Source: an uncultured Oscillospiraceae bacterium (GTDB lineage Bacteria; Bacillota; Clostridia; Oscillospirales; Oscillospiraceae). From it: 64,000 nucleotides of DNA. How positions within the stretch are numbered: position 1 is the stretch's first letter; each line of letters begins with the position of its first letter. Below are positions 20,701 through 28,824 of this stretch, piece after piece. The translations under genes were made by a program, and so were the position numbers. The notes beneath the pieces were generated by a model. It was not told where the DNA came from and did not search any database. It worked only from the letters and a program-made list of their open reading frames with translations. The stretch is from contig CANPWZ010000006.1 of assembly GCA_947585425.1 (NCBI GenBank), positions 1-64,000 of the forward strand, in the 5' to 3' direction.

Positions 20701-23700
20701 CGCCTCGGGTGTGCCGATATCGACAGTCTTGTCAGTGGTCTCCTTGCTCTTGGGCTTGGCGTCGCCGGTGGTTTCAAGATCCTTCAACTCCGCCGCCTGA
20801 GCGCCCGTGTAGCCGGTGGAGGTATTGAGCGGTTCCCCCTTGCTGTCCACGGTATTTTTGGGGTCAAAGCTGGCGCTGATGATCTTCACGTTGGGATCCA
20901 GCGGGTCGCGGATGGTGACCTGCGCCGCCTCGGTCTTATAGTTCCGCCAGGTGATCTTGTAGGTGATCTTGTCGCCCACGTACACCAGCGGGCCGTGCCA
21001 CTTGCCGTCCTCGCCGGGGGTCAGGTTGGCGTCAGGCTCATCCTCCGTGACGGGTGTAGTATTCTCGTTGTGCTGGATGCCGGTCTCGGTCTTGTCCGGC
21101 TTGCCCACGGGGTTGACCACGGTGTTGGTGTTGTAGGCGTTGTCCGCCACCCGGACGGTGGCCCGGTCCCGCACCAGATGGTCGGGATTGGCGGAAACGG
21201 GCTTGTCGGCCACGCCGTCGCCGTCGTAGTCCCACCACTCCTCCGCATCATCCTTCACCTTCACGGTGAGGGTCACGCTGCCATGTTCGTCGGGGGCCCG
21301 TTCGCCCACATCCCAGATCACCACATGGCCAGAGTCCACCGTGACCGGTTTTTTGGGATCGGTGTAGATCGTGGCAAGGTACTTGTTCGCCTCGTCCATA
21401 CCTCCGAAATACTTACACCCTTCCTCGTCGCTGGTGGGTTCGACGAACTCCACGCCGTCGTCCAGCGGGTCGATGATGACCACGCGGGCCGTGTTGCCGG
21501 TATCGTTGGACCAGTCGATCGTGTAGGTGATGGTGTCGCCCGCCTGGACGCCGGGCTGGGTGCCGGTGCCGTTGCCGCTGATCCTGTCCTCGTCGCCGTT
21601 GATGGCGGTCTCCCGCTTGTCGGCCTTCTTGGTGTTGACGAAGTTGGCGGACTCCTCAAAGGTGCCGGTGTTGCCGAACACGGAGTACACGCCGTTGTAA
21701 TCGGCGTTGGACTTTGTCTCGGGCCCGGAGGTCTCCGCGTCCGTCTGCTGTTCGCCCTTCACGCCGAAGTGGGCGGTGGGGCTGGTGATGTAGCGGCCTA
21801 TGTTCCGGATATAGCCGGAACCCTCGCCCTGGTAGTGCGCGTCAAGAAGTTCGCCGCCTTTGAAGAAGTAGTGCCGGACCTGGCCGCCGCCGATGTTCTT
21901 ATCGCAGCCGCCATCAGTCAAAGGCTTGCAGTTGGGGTTGTCCTGGACGGGATGTGTGTACCCTGTGTTCTCGCTCGTTGTGCCGTTCCACAAATAGAAC
22001 GGTGACGTCCCGTTCTTTCCATCCGCAAGGAAGCCGACCGGCTGGTGGTGGTTGTCGCCTTTCGCGTTCTCGTCCATGGTGGAATAGGCTTCCCACACAA
22101 CGGCGTTGGTGTGGTGGAACGGCTCGTAATGGAGATAGTCGTCCTCATTCGGTGTTCCGTTCTGATCCACCGCCCACATCAGGCCATTCTCGGTCTCAGC
22201 ATTCGCGTAATTGGGATCGGTTGTATACAAGTAGCTGCCGTCGGCCTTTGTGCCGCCGTACCAGCCGTAGGTCGTGCCCTCATTGTAATAGACGGGCAGG
22301 CTCTGCATGCCGGGGCGGTAGGTGCTGACGGAGCCCACCTGCTGGTTGTGGCTCACCTCTTTCAGAGAGTAGCCCTCGTCCAGCTGCCGGTCGGTCAGCT
22401 GCTCGGTGACCCGGTACACGGAGTTGGAGGGGATGCCGCTAAACAGCAGCGCCTCGCCGTGCTTCAGGGTGAACTCAGCGGTGTTCTCCGCGATGGTCTC
22501 ATTGTCCGCATTATTTCTGCCATCTGTATCATTATCGAAATAATCCGGGCGGTCGCCGCTGGGAATGATCTGATCGTAGAGATCGTCCTCGGTCAGCTTT
22601 GTGTTGCCTTCGTCCTTATAGCCGAAATACACATCCTTCGTCCAGTAGGCGCTGCTGGTGAGGTAGTCCGAGGTGATGGCGATCTCGGTGGTGGCTTCGG
22701 TGTCGTTGGGATCAATGGTCAGCAGTTCAAATTTCTCGAGCTGTTTGCTGTAAAGGCCGCTTTCTTCGATATTAAAGGTGCCGTCGTTGATGGGGTCCTT
22801 GCCCGTCCAGTTGGGATAATTTACATCCACGGACACCAGCCACACCTCGGTAGCATAGAACGTGCCCTTCTCGCCGCTTTTTCCGTCGATCTCAACGTCA
22901 GTACCCGAAACCGTACCGTTCGTGTCCACGGCGTCGTTGTGGTAGACGCGGAAGCCCGCTTCGGAAGCGCCGAATGTTTCCGCGTTTCCCGACCGGTTTT
23001 TGCCGATGTAGACATAGTAGCAAGTGCCGTCACACGCGGTGCCGTTATTGGCATAGACGTACCCCGTACCCTCAGTGTTGGGGACCACGCGTTTGCCGTC
23101 CCCGTCCACCACGGCCTTCTGGCCGTCCTGGGTCTGGAGGAACAGCTGGCTGTCCAGCTCCAGATCGATATAGTGGAACTGACGCTGCCAGCTCTGCGTG
23201 GCCGGGTTCCAGTGGATCACCACGGCGCTCTGCCTGCCCGTCATGCCCTGGATGTAGACCTGGTAGTTGAACTCCTCCTCGGTGTCGATCTCCTGGCCCT
23301 GCGGGGGATCGATCAGCTTCGTCACCAGCAGGGTGGTGTCGTTCACCCACAGCCGGCCGTTGTTGCCCAGGTACACGTTCACGATGATGCCGTTGTCCTC
23401 GGTCCCGGCCGTGCTGCCGGCCTCCTCCTCGGTCCTGGACGCCGCGCTGATGGTGGGCATGTAGTAGTTGTTGGCGGTGCGGGTGACGTTGTTCGAGTAG
23501 AAGCCCCACGACAGGTCCTTCGCGGTGGTCTCATCCTTGTACCGCTCTTCGCCGTAGTACTTTTCGATCTGAGCCTGCAGCTCTGCGTTGGTGTTCGAAT
23601 AGTTGCCGCCCTTGCTCTGGACGTTCTGGGCCAGGTCGCCCACGCGCAGCCCGCCGGGCTTGGCGCAGAGCACCCATTCGCCCGCGGCCAGGACGTTGCT

Positions 23701-26700
23701 GTGCTGCGTATTCCAGTCAGGATCGTAGCCCGTCAATCCATCGGTTGCCGTCGTATACTGGCTCTCTTCGGGTACTTTATTATCGTCTTTCGTGCAGCCC
23801 GCGTAATAGCCGTCCACCAGGGGCCAGCCGATGTATTCCTTGCCGCGGCTGTCGTCATGGGTTTCGGTGGCGGACAGATAGGGGTAGTCGGGATAAGTGC
23901 CGCTCATGTCGTGCCAGCACAGCATATCGCCGTTGGAGATGTGGGCCGACTCGTAGGCCGAGCCGAACTCGCTGCCCTTCCGGGTGATGACATACTGCGT
24001 CCAGGTGGCCGTGTTCGTCTTACTGTCCAGGTTGTAGTACTCGATGGCCAGGTAGAAATACTCGCTGGAGGGGAACGGATCGGGCTCCGTCTCCGACGGA
24101 CTCTCCGGCCTGGTCACGTCGGTCAGGCGGTCCACTTTCAGCAGGACGATGTCTTTGTCTTTGACATCTTTTCCCGCCATCACAGTCGTAATCGCTTCGC
24201 TGTTATCGACTGTGGCAGAACTCTTTTCCGCAATTTTCGTTTCATCCAGCTCCGCCAGCAGCCTGCCGCCGAAGTTGGCGGAGATCCCGTCGTGCATTTC
24301 CACTTTTTGCCACTTGCCGCCCGTGAATTGATAGGCCGTGCTGTACAGCGGCAGGGCCTTCTCAAACATATAGTACCGGTTGGCGGTGCTGGGCGCAAAG
24401 GAGGTCACCGGGTCGCCGAAGGTGTAGTCGGTGCTGGTGGTGGCGTAGTCGCCGTAGCGGTTCAGGGGATTGTACCAGTTGGAGAAAAATTCCAGGTTCC
24501 CCTGGTCGATGCCCCGGGCGCCTGCCGCCGCCGGCGTGGTGATCTTGTTGCGCAGGATGTACTCCGGGCTGATGCCCCCGGCGATGTTGATGCGGTTGCT
24601 GTTCTCCAGCACCTCGTCGCTGACGCCCACGGTGTAGAACACGCGCAGGGGGAAGCTGGCTTTATAGGCGTCGCCGGCCTCAGCGGTCAGGTTGGTTTTG
24701 TACGCCCAATGGTCGGCGTCTTCCCCCGTCTTGCCCAGGTTGATGGACATGGTGCGCAGGGGCAGCATGTTCACCGGGATGTTGATCCACAGGGCCTCGT
24801 CATAGTTGGTGTCGGTCTTGGAGCCGCCCAGGCTGGCGCTGTAATCGCCGCTGTCCTCCACCCAGATGCGCAGGTCGCTCAGGGCATAGACGCCGGGCTT
24901 TGCTCTGAGATGGGCACCGTTTACATCATATTTGATGTTGCTCCCGAGGTAATCCTTTTCGCTCTTGCCATCAAGGTAGGCAGGGTTCACATGGAGGTCG
25001 TTGCGGTTATCGGCCGTAAGCCGGTAGAAGGTATAGGTGGTGTGCCGCATCTTGTCAAGCGCGGGGTCCGCCGTGGGGACAACGTTCTTGTTAATACTAT
25101 CCAGCGTGGGCACGTATTTCGACGCGTTCTGATAGCTGACGCGGTAGACCCAGCCTTCATTCCACATATCCTCGGCAGTCTTACCGACAGGAGTAGTCGC
25201 CTTATATTTCGCCTCAGTGGTGGGCTCGCCCATGTACCAGCCCTCGGGGAGGGGGGCCGTCTCAGTGCCCTTGTTTGCCATGTACTGGTGGTTCCACTGA
25301 TAGTCGTACACGGCAGCCTTGGTGATGCCGTACAGCTCGCCGAACAGGGCCAGGTTCTTGACGTCCTTCACGTCCATGTACTTGCCCACCGGGTCCACGT
25401 AGGTGACGGCGTCGCCCACGCCCAGGTCGTTGGTGCCGCCCACGGGGGCGAACAGGTGCTCCGTGATGGCATCGACGATCTCTACGAAGGTGCCGGCCAG
25501 GTCCTGCGCCGAGGCATTTGCGGTCGAGGGATAGTAGGCAAAATTGTTGTACGCGATGTTCTTCATCACGTCCTGCGCGGTCAGGCCGGCGGGGTTTGTA
25601 TCGTCATCCTTCGTTCCATTCAAAGCGGGATACTTGACCGTCTGCTTCTCCTGAAGGAGATAGCCGTTGGTGTGGGTCCAGGGGTTTACGTACCTGGTGT
25701 TATTCCAATAACTATAATAAGGTCCCGTTGGATCCTGTTCCGCTTTGCCTTCTACATGTTGTAGTATGTTCTTGACCTCTCGCCAGGACTGGTAGTTTGT
25801 ACTGATTTCAGTTCCTTCACTCCAGCGCTGGAGTTTTTGCGCCGCCGTCACGATGCCCTGGATGAGCATCTCGCCCACGGACCAGTCGGGATAGACGGTC
25901 TTTGTCGTAACATTAACGTCGGTGTCGGCGGCTATCGCCTCTGCCAGTTCGTCCTGGGTCATCTCAACATAGCCCTTCTCGACCAGCCAGCTGATGTCTA
26001 CCTTTCCATTTTTAAAGAAGTAATCCGCGGGGTCCATGGTGGGGGCGTTGCTGTTGATATGATATGTCCATGTCTTAGGCAGTTGCTTGTCTGACTCTTC
26101 TACAGCGCCCGTTACTGTGCTGGCATCTATGGTGCTGAGGTCCACCATATCCACCGAGATGGTGTAGATGTTCCAGTTGTCCGCCACGTTATAGGCGCGC
26201 CTCACCGCCTCCTTGTAGTAGGCGGTGGTCATCAGGGTGCCCAGCAGCATGGAGGCGACGGAGTCGCTGTAGGTATTCGCCACTCCCTGCATCGCCGTCA
26301 GTCCATCACCGCTCAGCGGTGCTTCATCCGTGTTCTTTTTATTAGTGAATGCCCAGGCGACGGATTGGTATAGTCCCGTGTTTCCGCCTGCCATCTCGAC
26401 GAACATATCCCAGAAATTGCCTATTTCTTTGCCGTTGTTTGCGTTGGTGGCTCCGGTGAATGACCGCAGCCTGTTGCCGGTGTCGTTGACAAAGCCCCTG
26501 GCTGTGGGCTGGCTGGTCGCGTCACCCTCAGTAAACTCCGGCGTGATAAAATTGCCGTTCATCATATCGGTGGCCTGGCCGTCGGTGAGCATCACCAGGG
26601 AGGGGACGCACTGGTATTCCTGGTTGCCCACCTGCTCGGTTTTCTTGGCGTTCATCAGCTCCTGCATACCCACATAGTAACCGGCCTGGATGTCGGTGGT

Positions 26701-27741
26701 GCCGTTCTGGTAGGCGGTGTATTTCTTGTCGCCACAGTCGTTCCAGCCGTTCCAGCTATCGGCTTTATCTTCAAACCAGTCGTGCCCGGGGTTGTCGGTA
26801 TCAGCATCGTTGGTTTTTTTCAACTGGCAGATCTCGTTATTGACGAACACCCAGCCGCCTTCGCTTCTAAGAGCGTCGTCGTGCTTCGGGGCACTGCCGT
26901 CGGGACTTGTCTGGTTTTTGCTCCAGCCGGCCGTTAAGTACTGCGTATTATCACCGGGTTTTATCACTCCGTTACTATTATTATAATCTTCGGCCGCTTT
27001 TTCGTTGGGCGTGTAGTGCTTCATGGGCAGGATGGTCACGGCGGTGCTCTGACCGTGGTAGGGGTGGGTATTGTCGGTATCCGTGAAATCGTTGTTTGCC
27101 CCGTCGCCGAACAGCACCACCGACACCTCGTTGTACTCGCTCGACAGCATCAGCACATCGATGGCGGCGTTGATGGCATCGACGGTCATGGCGATCCGCT
27201 GCCGGCTCCACAGGGTCTCGTCCTCACCTAAATCTTCTGATTTGCTGAAGCTACTGTACATGGAGCCGGAGTTATCGAACACGATGACGGCCCGGACGGG
27301 GGGCACGCCGATGACCTCCAGGCTGGAGCCCAGCGCAGAATAGACGTGCAGGAAGTCGTCGTTGAGCGTGACCGTCTTGTTACCGGCTATGCCGTCAAGG
27401 CCCTCAGTCAAAGACAGGATGCCATCATTTGCATTCCACTGGTCTTTCCTGTCGCCCTTATCGCCATAGCCCAGGGCAAACACGGACTTATCCGACCACA
27501 GACGCCCGGCGTTGCGGGTGTTTGTGGAGAAATCCAGCATCTCCGTATAGGTGTCCATGGTGCTGGGGTCGGCCTGCCGGGTGACGCCCTGCGTGGGCCC
27601 CCCTGTCGCCGCCGCGTGGGCGGTGGGGAGGAGCAGGTGCAGCCCCTCGCACAGCGAGAGCGCCAGGCAGGCGCACAACAGGACGGCGGTGAGCCGGCGC
27701 GCCGCAGCTTTTAGTGTTGCCCTCACTCTGCTTGTTTTCAT
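11731..27741 (-). CDS. Giant LPXTG-type surface adhesin (5,336 aa): vWA, DUF11-like, two Spy0128-like pilin domains, about 19 DUF5979-like repeats
   Basis: Signal peptide; VRAVIVFDNSGSMYSS MIDAS; repeated GxLxVTKTVTGxxGxxxxxFxFTVxF...GLPxGxxYTVTExxxxGYTT; PTTGDNSHLGLWIALMVIGVVGAAAAL...KGRRIKK sorting signal. Confidence 0.95.
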   Translation of the reverse strand: MKTSRVRATLKAAARRLTAVLLCACLALSLCEGLHLLLPTAHAAATGGPTQGVTRQADPSTMDTYTEMLDFSTNTRNAGRLWSDKSVFALGYGDKGDRKDQWNANDGILSLTEGLDGIAGNKTVTLNDDFLHVYSALGSSLEVIGVPPVRAVIVFDNSGSMYSSFSKSEDLGEDETLWSRQRIAMTVDAINAAIDVLMLSSEYNEVSVVLFGDGANNDFTDTDNTHPYHGQSTAVTILPMKHYTPNEKAAEDYNNSNGVIKPGDNTQYLTAGWSKNQTSPDGSAPKHDDALRSEGGWVFVNNEICQLKKTNDADTDNPGHDWFEDKADSWNGWNDCGDKKYTAYQNGTTDIQAGYYVGMQELMNAKKTEQVGNQEYQCVPSLVMLTDGQATDMMNGNFITPEFTEGDATSQPTARGFVNDTGNRLRSFTGATNANNGKEIGNFWDMFVEMAGGNTGLYQSVAWAFTNKKNTDEAPLSGDGLTAMQGVANTYSDSVASMLLGTLMTTAYYKEAVRRAYNVADNWNIYTISVDMVDLSTIDASTVTGAVEESDKQLPKTWTYHINSNAPTMDPADYFFKNGKVDISWLVEKGYVEMTQDELAEAIAADTDVNVTTKTVYPDWSVGEMLIQGIVTAAQKLQRWSEGTEISTNYQSWREVKNILQHVEGKAEQDPTGPYYSYWNNTRYVNPWTHTNGYLLQEKQTVKYPALNGTKDDDTNPAGLTAQDVMKNIAYNNFAYYPSTANASAQDLAGTFVEIVDAITEHLFAPVGGTNDLGVGDAVTYVDPVGKYMDVKDVKNLALFGELYGITKAAVYDYQWNHQYMANKGTETAPLPEGWYMGEPTTEAKYKATTPVGKTAEDMWNEGWVYRVSYQNASKYVPTLDSINKNVVPTADPALDKMRHTTYTFYRLTADNRNDLHVNPAYLDGKSEKDYLGSNIKYDVNGAHLRAKPGVYALSDLRIWVEDSGDYSASLGGSKTDTNYDEALWINIPVNMLPLRTMSINLGKTGEDADHWAYKTNLTAEAGDAYKASFPLRVFYTVGVSDEVLENSNRINIAGGISPEYILRNKITTPAAAGARGIDQGNLEFFSNWYNPLNRYGDYATTSTDYTFGDPVTSFAPSTANRYYMFEKALPLYSTAYQFTGGKWQKVEMHDGISANFGGRLLAELDETKIAEKSSATVDNSEAITTVMAGKDVKDKDIVLLKVDRLTDVTRPESPSETEPDPFPSSEYFYLAIEYYNLDSKTNTATWTQYVITRKGSEFGSAYESAHISNGDMLCWHDMSGTYPDYPYLSATETHDDSRGKEYIGWPLVDGYYAGCTKDDNKVPEESQYTTATDGLTGYDPDWNTQHSNVLAAGEWVLCAKPGGLRVGDLAQNVQSKGGNYSNTNAELQAQIEKYYGEERYKDETTAKDLSWGFYSNNVTRTANNYYMPTISAASRTEEEAGSTAGTEDNGIIVNVYLGNNGRLWVNDTTLLVTKLIDPPQGQEIDTEEEFNYQVYIQGMTGRQSAVVIHWNPATQSWQRQFHYIDLELDSQLFLQTQDGQKAVVDGDGKRVVPNTEGTGYVYANNGTACDGTCYYVYIGKNRSGNAETFGASEAGFRVYHNDAVDTNGTVSGTDVEIDGKSGEKGTFYATEVWLVSVDVNYPNWTGKDPINDGTFNIEESGLYSKQLEKFELLTIDPNDTEATTEIAITSDYLTSSAYWTKDVYFGYKDEGNTKLTEDDLYDQIIPSGDRPDYFDNDTDGRNNADNETIAENTAEFTLKHGEALLFSGIPSNSVYRVTEQLTDRQLDEGYSLKEVSHNQQVGSVSTYRPGMQSLPVYYNEGTTYGWYGGTKADGSYLYTTDPNYANAETENGLMWAVDQNGTPNEDDYLHYEPFHHTNAVVWEAYSTMDENAKGDNHHQPVGFLADGKNGTSPFYLWNGTTSENTGYTHPVQDNPNCKPLTDGGCDKNIGGGQVRHYFFKGGELLDAHYQGEGSGYIRNIGRYITSPTAHFGVKGEQQTDAETSGPETKSNADYNGVYSVFGNTGTFEESANFVNTKKADKRETAINGDEDRISGNGTGTQPGVQAGDTITYTIDWSNDTGNTARVVIIDPLDDGVEFVEPTSDEEGCKYFGGMDEANKYLATIYTDPKKPVTVDSGHVVIWDVGERAPDEHGSVTLTVKVKDDAEEWWDYDGDGVADKPVSANPDHLVRDRATVRVADNAYNTNTVVNPVGKPDKTETGIQHNENTTPVTEDEPDANLTPGEDGKWHGPLVYVGDKITYKITWRNYKTEAAQVTIRDPLDPNVKIISASFDPKNTVDSKGEPLNTSTGYTGAQAAELKDLETTGDAKPKSKETTDKTVDIGTPEAAKSVPVIQYTNEGGNCQVVWNLGYQPAGASGEVTLTVEVLSTAAAAGYVDNTAFVQINGDAVQQTKTVENPTPEVEKKETNHNPGDRLNVGDTVEYEISWRNYKPDAAKVVVTDALDPGVDFVSASFDGVTLNATAEPKSATGIVTIEDQNVNVTIAYDSGTHQITWTLDSVPANYKGTVALSVKVNEHAYDKHTYDGNGAFRTDETGGETDNKILNQGGVEIGGDAKVLTEIIPNPVLKTGGLTISKAVTGTDGDKEAYFAFRIELKGELEEFGPLDGAYPYTGSVEHQNNDSLTPGAEGGTITFTDGQARVELKDGQSITIKGLPDGVTYKVTEENPQGHTVSANGEEGNSATGKITADETETVTTEVAFTNSKEPDPANLTIQKTVLGEEDPKTEFTFTLELTPPKDVTLAGSYPYTLTGPGAEASSSGNVTVDADGNVKFESGGDIKLKHNQTITITGLPNGTTYTVTEVGAADYDTTINGESVSYATGTLTNQGGNVTLVSFENTKHETKPGTGDVQITKTVTPANLSTTDTFTFHVELEFPEGTEDTPEVKYTGTESGTITDGKKDITLPAGGAVLLEDLPKGTVVTVTETGMDNNKYTMTVTGGEPVGNGVKVTVTDEGATVNIVFTNERKTGDLTVTKTVSGGDTERYWNFTVTLEDTSISGEFGDMTFTNGVATFQLNGEDPTKTATATGLPAGIKYTVTEDNYTAEGYTTTPAGGATGIIPAGGKASEEFFNYKGAPGTGGLKVAKTVTGNADDPNKDWNFTVEFTAPDEDSVNWEKIAELKFSARESTEHVVTWDGNMLTFTLKHGESVQITNLPVGTAYEVTENYTGGYFTTTVTDSDGDNDGQGTIDTAGEMDNVAFVNDFGEVHEPKIGCLTVSKAVEGGDEVVGTDFHFKVEFTAPAGVSVNWNGVELVFDDETTNHNYDHPKDNVWTFTLRDGESVRIYDLPLGTKYTVTEESGEYSTTATVTGGTVTKEGTATEGGYTVSGDLGKTGEAKVEYTNTMPTVGEATVNVELTKTLKGGTLEAGKFTFVVTPDADNPAGDPLAGKTQEVPNGAPVDGTAKVALFGEGLVFTQAGTYKYTVREKYDGQPGISYDGKVYTVTVVVTKEEYNSDTNTWPLSAKATVDGAEPGAGDLAFTNEYNPNEISVPLQARKMLTDATLRAGQFSFTLTPGESTVDGVTGTSPMPDGTSSPLTVTNDASGWVDFGSVKFDKEGTYEYTIKEVKPADALGYVTYDETVYDVTVEVSREGAALKAEITYTPGLPDGTDVPTFTNTANTGSLTVSKTVTGAAGSRTEDWTFTVEFTAPDGTSVDWENTAKMTFYPADETLDETTVHENHKVEWTDGNKLTFTLKHEESVTISELPVGTTYTVTEPDANKGGYTTTIEGNTDGTIKAGDPATVDFTNNKDTAETGDLKVTKTVSGAVTNQAFRFTVTFSAPVDQKMVKLTFSDGETTGHNVEWTDAQTLTFTLKNGETMTATDLPAGITYHVTEDKYEGYTTEVHGDETGFIPPKAAAKLEYINRGPEQSPTTRSLTVTKTVTGEGDTEKDWTFTVVFTAPEGQTVDDWESTAKLTFYPTDGTTAHDDKWDGNTLTFTLKHGESVKIEGLPDGTGYTVTEAEANQDGYITTPKGASGTISETDAATAVFTNDKHTTPPDKGNLTVSKTVTGKDGDTTRLFHFKVTIYTDETRETVDESFTGTYGHMTFTNGVAEFDLRHGESLTATDLPKGLAYTVTEGDYTGEGYITTSSGNEGTIPGGDTVTADFNNAKPGKGNLIVTKMVSGTAGETDKGFTFTVEFTAPEGAPADWKNGVTLTKYNGGEPEETHSATWTDGKLEFTLRHSESVEIEGLPDGTTYKVTEQEANQDGYTTKVTGSGTVEGGSISGTIKAEEPASASFENHKDKPEPGSLKVTKTVDGPGGDMAKEFHFKVTLSDKTINGKYGDMIFTNGEAEFTLHHGQSKTATDLPAGVTYTVTEASAKYYTTTPEGGSVTGTIPSGGTAEAKFTNTRNTGSLSVTKKVTGKGGETDKEFHFTVEFTVPAGSEMGKWTDAVKVTFSDGGTEETHSATWTDGKLTFTLKHGQTMTAENLPAGVTYTVTETDAEGYTTTSSGATGTIPDDGDSAKAVFNNHKDPTEEPDKGDLIVTKEVTGDGGDQDQGFTFTVTFEPAENGYSDVIVKKYDADGNDVTGSLSIEGNKLEFTLKHGERMEVTGLPEGTEYTVTETEANADGYTTESSGATGTIPGGGTASAKFTNKKGPETSPDKGNLLVTKTVEGTAGSTTKEFTFTVTFEPVDTDFTGVTITKYDAAGNGVTESASITDGKLTFTLKHGESVLITGLPAGVTYTVDEEAYEGYTTGSTDSTGTIPENGTAEAKFTNINDSPEYGELTVSKTVSGDAGDASFHFKVTLTGTAANGTPVSSITGQYGNMHFTNGVAEFDLGAGKSLTATDLPKGFGYTVEESPVAGFTVESPEDGTASGIIPGGSEAKADFVNIPVTTEDPKPGSLKVTKTVTGEGGDQDKDFTFSVEFTAPEGKTINQDSVKLTFSARGSENHNVAWRDGKLTFTLRDNESVTITGLPAGAAYTVTETEANTDGYVTTYTGDTGTILEDAAVEASVVNHKILPGDLSVTKTVTGEGGDKTREFTFTVTLTGTAADGTRAADVDGTYGGMTFVDGVATFTLKNGEGKTASGLPAGLSYTVKETEANAGGYTTEVTGTGTVGEDGSISGEIRAEAPERADFTNTKDPLGSLIVTKTVTGAAGNKSKDWHFTVTFDAPTGTAEGWQDGVTITKHNADGTAVEEKFTITGSKLTFTLKSGEKVKIDNLPAGVTYTVDETEANQDGYTTTVTDTDDVDDGKGIIEANGEDSVEFVNDKPGTPPPPPPPSETPGPSETPGPSETPGPSETPGPSETPGPSGTPGPSSTPKPTTPTDDTPTTGDNSHLGLWIALMVIGVVGAAAALWPTPWQKRPGNKGRRIKK
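11905..12020 (-). repeat. 18-bp tandem repeats encoding (GPSETP)n wall-spanning linker
   Basis: ctgggtccgggcgtctca / ctgggaccaggcgtctcg units; protein PGPSETPGPSETPGPSETP. Confidence 0.85.
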
Positions 27742-27789
27742 AGTCAGCTACTCCTTTACGATGATTGATTATGCACGCCCCCGATTTTT

Positions 27790-28159
27790 TACGGGAGGAA
27801 TTCATTGTTGTCGTACCAATTGGGCTTGCAAATACGACCGCCGTGACGTTCTTGGGGGTCGGACTTGTCTGGTGTTATAGAATCTATATATGTTTTTTCG
27901 GCGCCTGTGCCGGTCAGGGTCGGCGCTGTCCATCGGGAGATCTTTGGACGGCGCGGACTCGCCGTCTGTATGATCTGGACCCTCATCCGCGGTTCCGTGT
28001 TCTGACGGCTGCGTGTCGTCGAAAGGGGGGAGAATCATCCGAGGTGGTTTTATCCGCCAAATGCACTGTAACGCCGCTCGCCGCCGCGAAAGCCGCCGTC
28101 GGCAAAAGCGACACGGCCATGACCAGCGCCAGCATCAGGGCAAAAAAACTCTTGCACAT
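27790..28159 (-). pseudogene. Possible frameshifted small secreted protein
   Basis: ATG at 28159 with RBS ggaagg; MCKSFFALMLALVMAVSLLPTAAFAASGVTVHLADKTTSDDSPPF, then frame breaks at a CCCCCC run (28025-28030); the other frame continues DDTQPSEHGTADEGPDHTDGESAPSKDL. Confidence 0.45.
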
Positions 28160-28194
28160 TGTAGTTTACCTTCCTTCCGGTAAGAGTTCATTCT

Positions 28195-28241
28195 GTCCGT
28201 GGGGACCCCACGGACAGGGGGCTGGGCCGGCCCAGCCCCCT
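28195..28241. terminator. Two adjacent perfect palindromes
   Basis: gtccgtggggaccccacggac (28195-28215) and agggggctgggccggcccagccccct (28216-28241). Confidence 0.55.
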
Positions 28242-28659
28242 GATTTTCATTATGCGCTGACGCCGTATCCACGACAGGTGGTCTTTGCTGTCAGCGGGAA
28301 TCAATAAGTTTGCTCATATTATCCACAACTCCGGGGCAGTTGTCAACCGCTTTGTCCCGAACAGACAAAATCACGACCTGAATTACACTTGATTGAGGTG
28401 TGTATGATTTTTTCATTGTGCGCTTGACACATAACATCTCTACATATATCATCATACTACGTTCACCCGTGAACAAGTCAATAGGGCAAACCGAAAAAGT
28501 TGGAGAAAATTTTTCTCGCTCGATCAGGGGGCAAGAACTGCGCGGAGGCTTATCAACAAAATAACAATTTAGTCAGCGCAACTCCCGCCTTTGGCCGCAT
28601 CGAGGGCCGGGAAATACAGCTTTTAGAGGCGGCGGGGGTGTAAATGGGTACAAAAAGCA

Positions 28660-28690
28660 GAGCCGCGAAAAAACGATCGTTTTGCGGCTC
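28660..28690 (-). terminator. Hairpin downstream of recombinase
   Basis: gagccgc gaaaaaacgatcgtttt gcggctc. Confidence 0.5.
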
Positions 28691-28824
28691 GGATTTTCAT
28701 GCCATTTTCAAACAGACACCTTGAATTTTCACGGCGCTTGTGGTAATATGCCTATGTATGGATTGCAGTTCAGAGCGCAGCGGCCTGTCCGATCAAGACA
28801 ACATTGTTATTTTGTGATAAGCCG

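Noticed and set aside
15514-25764. 2,163-aa and 1,239-aa plus-strand ORFs opposite the adhesin
   Set aside because: Produced by stop-free antisense of the T/G/E-rich repeat codons; no RBS or domain; repeats are explained by the sense protein.
27765-28307. 180-aa plus-strand ORF upstream of the adhesin
   Set aside because: Overlaps the minus-strand signal-peptide ORF and palindromes; no RBS or domain.
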